A stretch of 20,604 nt of DNA from Pigoraptor chileana. Lineage: Eukaryota > Opisthokonta > Filasterea. The notes under the pieces are model-generated. The model searched no databases. It was not told where the DNA came from and saw nothing but the letters and a program-made list of their open reading frames with translations. The position numbers were made by a program, and so were the translations under genes. The stretch lies in contig CALSCR010000792.1 in NCBI GenBank assembly GCA_943704495.1, forward strand, positions 8,751 through 29,354. Direction: 5' to 3'. Shown here in pieces: positions 1-9,115 of the stretch. Positions within the stretch are counted from its first letter, which is position 1; every line of letters starts with the position of its first letter.

Positions 1-11
1 GGGGGATTTAC

Positions 12-3000
12 CTGCTCATCGGGCGATCGCAGGTACTTTACGAGCGGCGCAACCGCACCCGCCGAACCAAACGTGACGCGATTGTTGCCCCAGTGGCAGC
101 AGCGAGCAATCGCCTCTGCCAGGTGTCGCCGCAGACGGTCGTCGAGCGTCTGCGCAAGTTTGGCAAGCATCGGCACGACACCGTGATCCGTGATGACGGC
201 AAGATTCTCCTCGTCCTTTGCAATGTTGGCAATTGCGGCACAGACGGACGCAAGGACCTCAGAGTCCTCCGATTTAAGCAGTGAGACGATGAGCTCAAGA
301 CCGCCGACAAACGACCGCACCATTTCGCCGGCGTCCTTGGCGTTCTCGATGCACGGGCAAATAGCCCAAGCGGCACTGGCCTGCACATCCGGGTTTGGCG
401 ACTTGAGCAGCGACCACAGAAGACGCACGCCATCCAGCTTGTCAATGATGACCATGTTCTCGCTCTCAAGTGCACACGCGCCGACGGCCTTTGTGACGTT
501 AACGAGCAGCGCACGGTTGGTGCCCGTCAGCAGGTTAACCAGGTGCTGGATACCGCCCGCTGACCGAATCGCCTTTCTGTTCTCCGATGTCTGCGCGCAC
601 TCGCCGAGCGCGCCGACCACATTGATAAGGACATCCTCTGGCTGACCGCGGAGCAGCGACACGAGGCGGTCAATTGCGCGCAGCTCCTGGAAGCGACCGA
701 CATTCTCTGCATTGGCGGCGCACTTCCAAACGGCGCCCGTGGCGGCCGCAAGAAGCTCCTTGTTATCCGTCACGTGCAGCAGGCGCACAAGGGGATCCAG
801 GCCGCCAAACTTGCGGACGAGATCGCGAGTCTCGGGATCTTCTGCGCACTTGAAGATAGCGCTGGCGCAATGTGTCTGAAGCTCTGCATTGGTGCTGTTG
901 AGGTTTGCGACAAGGTGGCGGATCATCCCTGAGGTGCGTATCATGATCCTGTACTGGCCGTCCGAAGAGCACTCCTGCATGATGCCCACGACAGGAATGA
1001 GCAGGGCCTCGTTCTGCGACTCGAGCAGCTTGGCAAGCAGAGGCACGGCGCCGGCATTGCGGATCGCCTCCTTGTTCTTGCGCGACTTGGAGCATGACCA
1101 CAGTGCGAGTGCCCCGCTACGAGCCACGCTGTCGTTGCGAGGCGCCCCAGACTTGTCTCCTTTGAGCATCCGCACGAGCTTGCGGATGCCACCGTAGTGG
1201 CGAATGGCGCAGCGATTGCGCGCATATTTTGCGCAGTGGGCAATGGTCTCTGCTGCGAGGCACTTGAGCTCCTCGTTCGGGTCCTTCAGGAGCTCCACAA
1301 GAGGTTGAATGCCGTCAAGTTCCGCAATCGCCTTCTTGATCTGGTAGTTCTTTGAGATCTCCTTGAGGATCTGCAGCGCACCGACCTTGCACTTGACGTC
1401 CTCGGTATCAAGCAAGTTTATCAGCACGTCCAGGCCACCGACGTCCCGGATGGCGAGCTGGTTTGTTTCGTTGCCGAGGTCAAAGTCGCGCAGGGAGCAG
1501 AGGGCAATGATGGTCGCCGTTTGGTTGCCGCCCTTGAGGTACTTGACGAGCTTCTGAATCTGCCAGTACTCGGGCGGGAGCTCCGCATTCGCCTCTTGGC
1601 GCTTCTTGTCCTGCGTGTCCTCCTCTTCGCTCTCGTCGCTGTCGCTCTCACTGTAATAGGCATCCTTACCGTCACCGTAGACACCGGGCGTTCGCGTTGC
1701 GTTGGGCGACTTGCCCTCGTGGCGCCCGTGGGGAGACTTCTTTCCCCCGCGTGTGGGTGGCGAACCAGGGGCGGTCCGCGCGGGCACCGAGCTTGCGTCC
1801 GCAGGGCCCACCGTCCCGTCAATCGGCTTTCCGAGACCAAGGTTGCGCCACTTGGGCGATGGGTCGACAGTGCGCTGCGGGGCATGTGTTGAGTTCGACA
1901 CGGCCGCCGCCCCCTTCTTCTTGGCCGCGCGCGCCAAGGCCTGCTTCTGTGCGCGGTCTGCGCGCGCCCGTGAGCCTGCACGCTCGCCTGCAGCATCGGC
2001 ATCCTCGGCGTCTTCGTCCAGAATATTCTCGCCCTGATGGAGCGGAGACCTGGGAAGGGTCAACGCCTCAGCCACTTCACGCTGCTTCCGCGAGGGCTGG
2101 TACGACATCTCCTGGCGGTCGATTGTCTTGGCAAAGTGCTTGCTGCGCGCACGGAAAAGTGCGACAAGAGACGGATAGAGATCCCCGACACGGTCGTACG
2201 ACATGTGCTCCTGGCCGTCGGCGTCGACGGTATATCCGCCGTTGACAAAAAAGCCCCCTGCGCTTGCGGTGATGATAACGCGGTCGCCCTCCATCGGCCG
2301 CGCGTCCAGGTAGCAGAGCTCCCCGTAAATCTGCCTCCACGGCGGTGCGCGACAGCCATTGGCAAAGATGTAATCTGCGATGAATAGAAGAGAAAGGCAA
2401 AGCGTTACACAGGTGGCGCACGATATCCATTCTCTGATGATATTTGCTCTGATGCTATCGTTGCTGCAAACTGACAATTACAACACGCACCTGATTCCCA
2501 ATCAATGTTCCGAAGACAGTTCGTGGCATCATTTCCACAGAAGCTCTGAAGAAGCTCGAGCTCCGCCTGGACAGAATCCATGCCAAGGTGAACCTCCCTG
2601 TGGAATACAAAAGGTAAAAACAGACCGAGAGTTAGGATCCCCGATCTTGCCCACTACAGACTGATGCTGCTACAATCTGACGCAAGAGTATGCACACGCA
2701 CTTTGATAGCTCTTGTGTGGCGGCGGCAAGAAGACGCTGGTCGAGGAGGTTGAGTTGAAGAAGAAGGCGGAACATTGCAGAGACGCCCTCTGCCTCAGCC
2801 GTCTCCCCCGCCTGCAACTTCTGCACACGCTCGTAAGAAGCAATCAGGGCCGACGCAGTGGAGTCGGCTGTAACGCCACTGACACTGCCGAGCGGATCGT
2901 TGTTTGCTGCACGAATCAAACATATTCACAAGGAAGGCCGAAGGAACAAGAACAAAATGAGCAAGGGGCTTCAACGCGACACAAACGATTTTGCAAGGCA

Positions 3001-3494
3001 TGAACAACCGAAAGGCCAAAACAACCGCGACGAGCACCTTCAATACAGGCCTGGAGCTCCTTAATGCGTCTCGTGCCGGCATACGTTAGCACCCGACTGA
3101 GAAACTCAAAGCTGCTGACTTTGACAACATAGAGATTGTCTCCCATCTGCTCGAGGTGCAGGAGGGGCTTGCCGTCGATGCGCTTCTCCTTCGACGAAAC
3201 ACCAGACTTGTCGCTATCGTTGTCATGAATGTCGTACTCGGAAGCATGTCTGGACTGCGCAAAGTCCCCAGCGCGCAACACTGTCTGCCACTGCAGTGGG
3301 CGCGCAAATTCGACGGCCGCCTCGCGCGGGTTGTTCTGCACAAGCACCTCAACCGCCTTCAGCAGCTCGTATAGAAACGTCTCGTTGCGCGTGGTCATGT
3401 CGACCTTGTCGCCGCTGCGACCGCCAGTCGAATCAGTGGGAGGTCCACCGTAGCGGGCCGTCCACTGAACACGGCGCGAAATCGACAACCCCAT
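12..3494 (-). CDS. ODAD2: Outer dynein arm docking complex subunit 2 (armadillo repeat-containing protein 4), 3' end outside window
   Basis: Exons on the minus strand are 3494-3038, 2906-2702, 2597-2491 and 2374-12, joined in phases 1, 2 and 1. They give 1044 residues, then a GTAAAT donor at 11-6. The protein follows animal ODAD2/ARMC4 along its whole length. The N-terminus begins MGLSISRRVQWTA. A globular part near residues 257-330 carries NGCRAPPWRQI. A Lys/Ala/Pro-rich linker ends in an acidic stretch near 495-515. From about residue 527, tandem armadillo repeats run to the window edge, with motifs such as LVKYLKGGNQTATIIALCS and ASAAWAICPCIENAKDAG. Only about the last 65 residues seem missing, judged from the vertebrate protein remembered at 1044 residues. 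In animals the protein helps anchor outer dynein arms to axonemal doublets, so a motile flagellum is implied. The start is the first Met aligning with the animal N-terminus. It is divergent from RPL41. Confidence 0.97.
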
Positions 3495-3785
3495 TTCAAC
3501 AAAAGTGAGTGTCCAAGCTTGATGTGGTTCAGCCTTAAGCCTTCAAGTGACTTGAACGGTTGTGTCTGCCGCGCCACAACGCCGCAGATGAGCGAATGCG
3601 ACCCCTAATCACCGGGGCGCACACAGTTAGTCAGACAGAAAAGAATTGCTACTACAATATAAATCCTTGAGAAATGCACGATCGGTGTCTATGTTGCTGG
3701 TTTATGAACAGTTCTTTCAACAACTGGGGGATGCAAAAAGCACAAAGGCTCCGCGCTATGTGGGCCTTCGTTGTCATCCGTGGCG

Positions 3786-3798
3786 GTCGCATGGCAAC
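3786..3798 (-). promoter_or_regulatory. Candidate RFX X-box upstream of ODAD2
   Basis: Read on the ODAD2 strand the site is GTTGCCATGCGAC. The first half matches the X-box half-site GTNRCC exactly; the second half is degenerate. Read on the plus strand, the GGCAAC half matches RGYAAC. It lies about 290 bases upstream of the ODAD2 start codon. RFX factors control ciliary genes through X-boxes in animals, so the position fits, but one imperfect match in 465 bases could be chance. Confidence 0.35.
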
Positions 3799-3926
3799 GG
3801 GCGGATTTCACTCCAGTGGGAACAGGGATTATCCGGAATCACTATCGCCATAATTTTCTAACCACCCCGGATGATGTGGTGGCTTGTGTTCAAGTGTGCG
3901 TGAGAGAGAGTGCACCATCGCTCGCC

Positions 3927-3934
3927 TATAAAAG
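3927..3934 (+). promoter_or_regulatory. TATA box of RPL41
   Basis: TATAAAAG lies about 33 bases before a pyrimidine-rich run (CTTCCTTTTCG, from 3960). That run resembles the 5' terminal oligopyrimidine start of ribosomal protein mRNAs. The spacing suits transcription starting near 3958-3960. Confidence 0.7.
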
Positions 3935-3959
3935 GAGGGACAGGCATCCCAATTGTATT

Positions 3960-4186
3960 CTTCCTTTTCGCGTTCATCTTCACGGCAAGGTGTGTTGCTG
4001 TTGTTGTGTGCATCTATATCTGTGTTGATCATGATGTTACACACTCTATTCAGCGCGGATTGCTGTATTTTGGTTCGATGGCGTGATGATGGCGTGATTT
4101 GCTTTTTTAGATTGAGTGGTTGAAGGCAACCGATTGCGAGCCGTCTGACCCCTGCCTCCGTGTTTTTTTTTTAACAGCACCTGAAA
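3960..4186 (+). other. RPL41 5' UTR with a probable intron
   Basis: A short leader (3960-3989) ends in CAAG before a GTGTGT donor at 3990. A strong acceptor, a T-run followed by AACAG, ends at 4177, nine bases before the start codon. A 188-base 5' UTR intron (3990-4177) is therefore inferred; it is not needed for the reading frame. Confidence 0.55.
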
Positions 4187-4391
4187 ATGCGCGCGAAGTG
4201 GCGAAAGAAGCGCATGCGTCGGTGAGTGTGTAACTTATGTTAGAGTTTGGTAGTGCATTTCTTGAATTTGTCGAGTTGCGTCATATTTCAGTCTGTATGC
4301 ATTCAACTGATATCCGGCAATTTTCTCCACCTTGCTTGTCCCTTGCAGCCTCAAGCGCAAGCGCAGAAAGATGCGTCAACGCTCGGCATAA
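4187..4391 (+). CDS. RPL41: Large-subunit ribosomal protein eL41
   Basis: Two exons, 4187-4221 and 4349-4391, are joined across a GTGAGT...GCAG intron with a split Arg codon. The product is the 25-residue, Arg/Lys-rich eL41: it starts MRAKWRKKRMRR, continues LKRKRRKMRQRSA, then TAA. As I recall it, this equals the human protein except for the last residue (Ala for Lys). eL41 is a tiny, almost entirely basic helix of the cytosolic ribosome. Each exon is so short that length-filtered gene finding would miss the gene. A TATA box, pyrimidine-rich start, probable 5' UTR intron and downstream AATAAA support a complete transcription unit. It is divergent from ODAD2 and convergent with the membrane-protein gene at 4752-5174. 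Confidence 0.97.
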
Positions 4392-4593
4392 GCTTCCCTT
4401 GCGGGAAGCCGGCCCACTAGCGATCGACTGAGGCAGTGGCATAAAGCGGCCCGCCATTGCCGAGTTGATTGCGGCGCGGGGGTTGTCATCATGACGGCCT
4501 CTGTGCTGTGCTTCAAGCGTCGCTGTGGGATTAATGGGCGCGTCGTGCCCGGTCTGCACGCGCACCCGGGACATCCGTCTGTTCTCATCATGG

Positions 4594-4599
4594 AATAAA
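4594..4599 (+). terminator. Polyadenylation signal of RPL41
   Basis: A canonical AATAAA lies about 200 bases after the RPL41 stop codon. The 3' end is predicted near 4610-4625, a short distance from the 3' end of the convergent minus-strand gene. Confidence 0.65.
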
Positions 4600-4667
4600 T
4601 GGGCTGTTCAACCAAACATTCTCAACCAAACCTTCTGCTTGTTGACGGGCGGAAGAGGATTCATGAA

Positions 4668-4673
4668 TTTATT
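4668..4673 (-). terminator. Polyadenylation signal for the minus-strand gene at 4752-5174
   Basis: AATAAA on the minus strand lies about 80 bases after the TGA at 4752-4754. It is one of the few independent reasons to believe that reading frame is a gene. Confidence 0.5.
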
Positions 4674-4751
4674 GTTTGAGTCAGTTTTTAAAGTAGACAG
4701 AAAGAGATTCTTCAAAAAGGATATAAGGTTCGAACACGCGACTGCTTTGCA

Positions 4752-5174
4752 TCACTTCACCACGTGTTCCAATTCAGGCCATGCGGACGGATGGGCATCC
4801 TCAAATAAGGCTCGTAATATGTGCGCAGCGCGTGTAAAAGCAACAACAAGGTAGTCTTGCGGCACGAGCCATAAAACAAAAAGGAAGACGGCCGGCAGTA
4901 GAATTGGAAGGGAAGCACACAGTAGGCAAGCAACGCTAAGCCACGTGTTTCCCTCAAGAGTGTGAATCTCGCTGCGCTCCTGGCGTGTGCGAGTGCCTTG
5001 CCCTTGCGCAAAGTCGCCAAATTTGTCCACTCCTTTCGCATCAAGGCTTCCGTTTGTCGACTGTGCTTCCCTGTGCTCTGCGCCACTTGGCAGATCGACC
5101 AGCCTTGGTGGCGGTCGGGGCCTCTGCGTGACCGTGTCCACTGTGCGCACTAACGCCCGACGAGTGGGCGGCAT
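4752..5174 (-). CDS. Predicted small single-pass membrane protein, function unknown
   Basis: This intronless frame encodes 140 residues. An in-frame stop lies 21 bases upstream (5193-5195), so the frame is complete from the Met at 5174. The N-terminal half is polar, rich in Arg, Pro, Gly and Gln. Residues about 78-104 form one strongly hydrophobic stretch (starting TWLSVACLLCASLPILLP). A short amphipathic C-terminus follows, including AAHILRALFEDAHPSAWPEL. I do not recognise the family. Support for a real gene comes from an AATAAA about 80 bases downstream, a CCAAT box about 50 bases upstream, and convergent placement against RPL41. Against it: no homology, modest length, and a neighbouring frame is also open over much of the span. 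It could be a chance frame or an exon of something larger. Confidence 0.45.
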   Translation of the reverse strand: MPPTRRALVRTVDTVTQRPRPPPRLVDLPSGAEHREAQSTNGSLDAKGVDKFGDFAQGQGTRTRQERSEIHTLEGNTWLSVACLLCASLPILLPAVFLFVLWLVPQDYLVVAFTRAAHILRALFEDAHPSAWPELEHVVK

Positions 5175-5709
5175 CGGCGCAAAACCTTGCTCTTATGAGG
5201 CAAATTGTATGTGGGCGAAGCTGATTGGTTTTGCAACGGCGAGACAGCTGTTATGGTAATAATAATAGTGTAATAGTTTTCGTGGAAGCGAACTTAATAC
5301 AAATGCCGTGCGTTGGTCATTTGCACTAATTATGCCAGACGTACAGCTGTGTCGTGGAATCAGCTGTCGACATCGACCTCAAGTAAATTAATTCACTAAA
5401 ACGCGCACGCCATAAATTATCTTGCGAGTGACTTACAGCATCAAGATTAGTGATTCGAACAAAGGGTAGCCGCAAGTGTCACTTTCATTGGTGGTAAATG
5501 GAAGGACACAAACTGAATCAATGTGCATGCCGTAAACGAACGGCGCAACGCAGGCGAGACAGGAAAACAAAGCTGTGAGAAAAAGAAAAGAAGAAGGATT
5601 ATAATACACAGACGGGCGGGTCATTTAAACAGACAACCCAATGAGGAGCGTTTCGCACACACAGACGCACGCATCGGGCATCCCCAAGCGCACTCTGTGG
5701 AGGACGGCC
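5175..5709. other. Intergenic region between the membrane-protein gene and RAB5
   Basis: It carries the promoter side of the minus-strand gene at 4752-5174, with an inverted CCAAT box at 5224-5228, and the RAB5 3' UTR. A 63-codon hydrophobic minus-strand frame (5433-5624) sits here, but nothing supports it as a gene. No canonical AATAAA for RAB5 was found. Confidence 0.6.
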
Positions 5710-7193
5710 TTAGCAGCAGCCGCCTTTCCTGCGCGCCGCATCGTCGTCGGCACGAACCAAATCCACCTTCGCGCCTGCGTTTGCACCCGCGCCCCTGGGC
5801 TCGTTCTTGGGCAGTTTCTTGGCTACATACGCACGGTGGACAAGTAGCAGCACAGACACCACGACATACAGATATCAGTTGGGGTCCAGGTGACAGGAGA
5901 ATCAGCCATCTGGGCCAGTCGCCCGTCGAATGCACTCAAAAGTATCCTGAGGAGGGAAAATAGAGGCAAGAACAAGTCCAAACACCCACCAATTGCAAGG
6001 AAGATCTCGTTGACGTTCATGGCCGTCTTGGCGGACGTCTCCATAAACAGCAGGCCGTTATCCTCCGCGTATGCGTTTGCCTCCTACAATGCAATTTTGC
6101 AATGCAGGGTATGATGCTTAAGCGGGACACACAACATACTGACAAAAATGGGTTAACTAACTAACGCTAGAGGCGCATCAAAATATCTGGCACGACATCA
6201 TCACCTCAATACATTCCTAATGCAAAGGTCGAGCGTAAAATACCCACGTCATACTCAACGCCTCGCTTTGCTCCAAGATCAGCCTTGTTGCCAGCCAATG
6301 CAATTACAATGTTTGGGCTGGCCTGTCGCTGGAGCTCCTTCACCCACGTCTTTGCGCGCCCAAAAGTGTCGGGATTTGTGACATCGTACACAACAATCGC
6401 AGCCTGTGCACCGCGATAATACATGGGAGCGAGACTGTGGTACCGTGGATACAGAAAGGGAAGCGGAAGCAGAGGAAAAACGGAAAGATGGCGAACAGCA
6501 GAATCGACGTCATTCAAATCAATGGACGGGGCGGGAGAAGGGTTAGGGGAATAAAGACATCAATTCCATTAACATTAACAGTCACAAATAATCTGATCCA
6601 TGCGATTGGTATTTTCTTGGCCAGCAGTGTCCCAGATTTCAAACTTGACGGTCGTGTCATCGAGGCAAACAGTTTGCGTGAGGAAAGCCGCTGTAATGAC
6701 GAAACAAAAACAGAAAGTTGTGAGTCACGCAAACAAATGACGAAAGGGGTGTTATGTCTCGGTTAATATTCAATGCAAGTCGGTGTGTGTGTGTGTGTGT
6801 GTGATTGGTTGCGTTGCGTTGCAGCGAAACCAATGGCGAACAATTCAAACAAACCTCCGATTGTGCTCTCTTGGTACTCCTGAAACTGTCCCTTGACAAA
6901 GCGCAGCACAAGAGAAGACTTGCCGACAGCAGATTCGCCTATTTGTGAGGTATATTCCATGCACGCAAAATAATGAGTCATGTGTGCAAATAAATAAATG
7001 AATCAATACGTGCGTCACACAACAGCAAGGCACACAACATTTACACCCATGTGATTTCATAAACGGACGGCACATGCATACGTCACCGCACATATACAAT
7101 TTGGATTGGCATACCGAGCAGCACAAGTTTGAACTGGCATATCTTTCCTGTGGTTGCGCCAGCGGGGCGCTGTGCGGGTGCACGATTTGCCAT
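5710..7193 (-). CDS. RAB5: Rab5 small GTPase
   Basis: Six exons on the minus strand: 7193-7115, 6938-6855, 6690-6613, 6444-6248, 6083-5990 and 5822-5710. They sum to 215 codons including the stop (214 residues; human RAB5A has 215). The start is [12 protein letters not shown]. Motifs in order are the P-loop GESAVGKSS, the Rab5-specific switch I ESTIGAAF, WDTAGQER, the effector region [18 protein letters not shown] for guanine specificity, ETSAK, and a C-terminal GGCC for geranylgeranylation. Rab5 directs fusion of early endosomes and endocytic vesicles. No key residue is missing. Four introns are GT-AG. The third (6445-6612) has AT-AC ends and interrupts the Arg codon of the invariant GQER motif. 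The switch I sequence and closeness to animal Rab5 argue against Rab21 or Rab22. Confidence 0.97.
6445..6612 (-). other. AT-AC intron in RAB5
   Basis: The only junction restoring the invariant GQERYHSLAP joins GAA-A with GG-TAC. The removed 168 bases then begin ATACCAATCG and end CTGTATCCAC. No GT-AG pair near these ends preserves the motif. The donor does not match the U12 consensus ATATCCTT. No TCCTTAAC-like branch site lies near the acceptor, where a long pyrimidine tract is present instead. The structure looks more like a rare U2-type AT-AC intron. Confidence 0.85.
6783..6802. repeat. (TG)n microsatellite in a RAB5 intron
   Basis: About ten TG units lie inside the 6691-6854 intron, upstream on the plus strand of the exon carrying the P-loop. 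Confidence 0.9.
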
Positions 7194-7520
7194 GATGTAA
7201 TCAAAAATAACGATAACGGTTCAAAGTTCGAGATGACGCCGAAAGACGACGCTGTCCAATTCAACTGCGCAAAAACAATTGGCACGCAACTTTTTGCTGC
7301 CTGACGCGAGATATAAGATATATGTATATATAAAAAACTAACTTGAGAAAGCAAAGTATATCAAAGTGATTAACTTTTTTCGTGTTGACTCGGTAGATTT
7401 TGATGATTTAGGTGTTTATCGGTGACAACCCACAAAGCCGACTATCGCGCGAGTGTGGCTGTAGCAGGCGAATGGTCAACCGCAGTGCATTTGCATTCGG
7501 CGGGAGTGAAGGTCGCGGGA

Positions 7521-7562
7521 TGTGTGTGTGTGTGTGTCTGTCTGTCTCTCTCTCTCTCTCTC
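7521..7562. repeat. Compound microsatellite (TG)n(TCTG)n(TC)n
   Basis: A TG run passes through TCTG units into a TC run. Confidence 0.95.
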
Positions 7563-7914
7563 ATGTTGTAATTGGCGTCGTCACCCACCCGGCATATTTA
7601 GATTGCAATGCCGTGCATTTTGCGCACGAATAATCGCATCCATCTCAGTTTAACATCCGTGGGCATTCTGAGAGCCGTGCCCAATTATGGGTGTCTTCAT
7701 AGTGGCGCCATACACTCCAGCCAACGAAATAATTTTGCGGTGTCACCGCAGCCAAAAGTGAACGTAGGGGGGGGGTTCGCCCGACACTTTGAATTGAGAA
7801 AGTCATCGAAATGTATGCCAAAAAAAAATACATTAAATCACGTGAAAGTCTTTGGTCACGTGACTGTCCCACTATTTGCCAAGAACCCTTGCTATTTACG
7901 GGTTGAGTGTAGTA

Positions 7915-7965
7915 GTATCAGCAGGAGCTAATGACCAGGACCTGGTCATTAGCTCCTGGTATCAG
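7915..7965. repeat. 37-base perfect hairpin flanked by 7-base direct repeats
   Basis: Arms 7922-7939 (CAGGAGCTAATGACCAGG) and 7941-7958 are exact reverse complements around one central A. The identical heptamer GTATCAG abuts both sides (7915-7921 and 7959-7965). The layout is what a small palindromic insertion with target-site duplication, or a template-switch event, would leave. Confidence 0.9.
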
Positions 7966-9015
7966 TGAGGCGAGCCGGCCCGGCTAAATGTTCTTTCGTC
8001 TCAGGGAACAGAATGACTGATTGACTGACTGACCATCTGACCTCTCGACCGACCTCGTCGTTCGTGAGGTGTTACTGACTGAGACGACCCACTGAGCGAG
8101 TCAGCTTAGAGATCAGAGCGCCTGCGCCTTCCGCTGCGGGCGTCCGCTTGCCGGCGGTCGGTCGGCCCATCGGATCCAGCTGTGATACTCTCAATGAACG
8201 GTTGCGGATGAGAATATCGCAGTCGGGAATCTGTTTGCAGGACTGAGTCCGAATGCCAAGATTCGCTGGCCCGGCGGCCGGTAATCGATTGCGCATTATG
8301 CTCACTCCACTGAAAGTGCTCCTATCAGTAACTCGGCGGTTCATGGCCTTTTGAAAAGTGAACATTACTACTCAATGGTTGCGCAGTTTTGGCACTGCGG
8401 TTAACCAGCCATTTCCGACTGCGACGGCCTCAGTGATTGCTGCCGACGGAGCCATTCCCCGGCGCGCAGTCACTGAGTGCCCGGGCGGCCGCAAGTGCCG
8501 GTACGGGTCAGCCGGAATGCGAGTGGCGGAGCCGGCTAGAGCTACTCAGCACTGCGGCGCCCACTGCCGGACGAGGCATCATATGGCTATCATTTTGTCT
8601 ATTCAGCAAGGGGGCATATGCATAATCCAACTGTGTCTACTTTTCTGGTCGCCGCAGTGCCATTGCCGGCCACACTGTGCCGGAAAACAGTCCGCAGCCC
8701 CGGTTCAGTCGGTATCGGACAGAGGGCAGTCAACTGGCTAAAATTAATAAAATAAATCGGGTGTCTGGCAGCTCCCCTCAGTGGCCATGACTCACACACA
8801 CACGCACAAGGTGCACGCATTGTGTGGCAGTGGCAAGCTATCCTGGAACGTCGAAGTGCTTGAGTGCTGAAAATGCAGTATTGTGCAACGCTTATGCATT
8901 CATACTTGACTTAAACAGTGCCAATCACGCTATTGAACTGCCGAAAACGAACCCATGTGACCTAAATCCCTTATTGACCCATTTGGTTTTTTGTGGCTTG
9001 GGTCAAAGCACACAA

Positions 9016-9115
9016 ATGCCACGCGGGCGGATCATGCGTCCACTTTATAACTCTGTCATGGCAAAGGTGCTCGTTGCCTTGATCATGGTGTCCTTAATCT
9101 TACCAACAACAGATG
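9016..9115 (+). other. Signal peptide exon of the receptor
   Basis: Three in-frame Met codons (9016, 9034, 9058) precede a hydrophobic core, VLVALIMVSLILP. It is followed by TTDAATA after splicing, a plausible cleavage region. The Met at 9058 gives the most typical short n-region; the one at 9016 is first in frame. Confidence 0.8.

Larger units (their letters stand above)
3495..3959. other. Divergent intergenic region between ODAD2 and RPL41
   Basis: No gene is visible here. The region must hold the ODAD2 5' UTR and promoter (minus) and the RPL41 promoter (plus). It contains an X-box-like motif at 3786-3798, a 15-base perfect palindrome at 3542-3556 (TTCAAGT-G-ACTTGAA) and the RPL41 TATA box at 3927-3934. 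Confidence 0.7.
7194..9015. other. Gene-free 1.8 kb between RAB5 and the receptor kinase gene
   Basis: The two genes diverge, so their promoters lie here. No frame has recognisable protein similarity. Visible structure includes an AT-rich stretch near 7310-7335, a TG/TCTG/TC microsatellite at 7521-7562, a perfect hairpin at 7922-7958, and an ACTG/CAGT- and GCCGGC-rich stretch from about 7966 to 8760. Nothing else was identified. Confidence 0.6.

Noticed and set aside
1421-2002. Long minus-strand frame of 193 codons
   Set aside because: It is a different frame inside the continuous ODAD2 coding exon, whose own frame matches animal ODAD2 throughout; the alternative is low-complexity Arg/Ser/Ala/Pro.
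5433-5624. 63-codon hydrophobic minus-strand frame
   Set aside because: It lies where the RAB5 3' UTR should be, and no homology or dedicated signals support it.
6445-6612. Classical U12-type assignment of the AT-AC intron
   Set aside because: The donor ATACCAATC departs from ATATCCTT and no TCCTTAAC-like branch site lies near the acceptor, so minor-spliceosome use is left open rather than claimed.
6445-6616. GT-AG alternative for the RAB5 intron, using a GT near 6582 and the CACAG before the Ser codon
   Set aside because: It would replace the invariant RYH of GQERYHSLAP with about ten unrelated residues.
8358-8741. 127-codon plus-strand frame and overlapping minus-strand frame 8072-8365
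   Set aside because: Both fall in the repetitive ACTG/GCCGGC-rich stretch; the products have no domain-like character.
9044-9050. TTTATAA as a TATA box for the receptor gene
   Set aside because: It lies inside the predicted signal-peptide exon; a start 30 bases downstream would fall after all three candidate Met codons.
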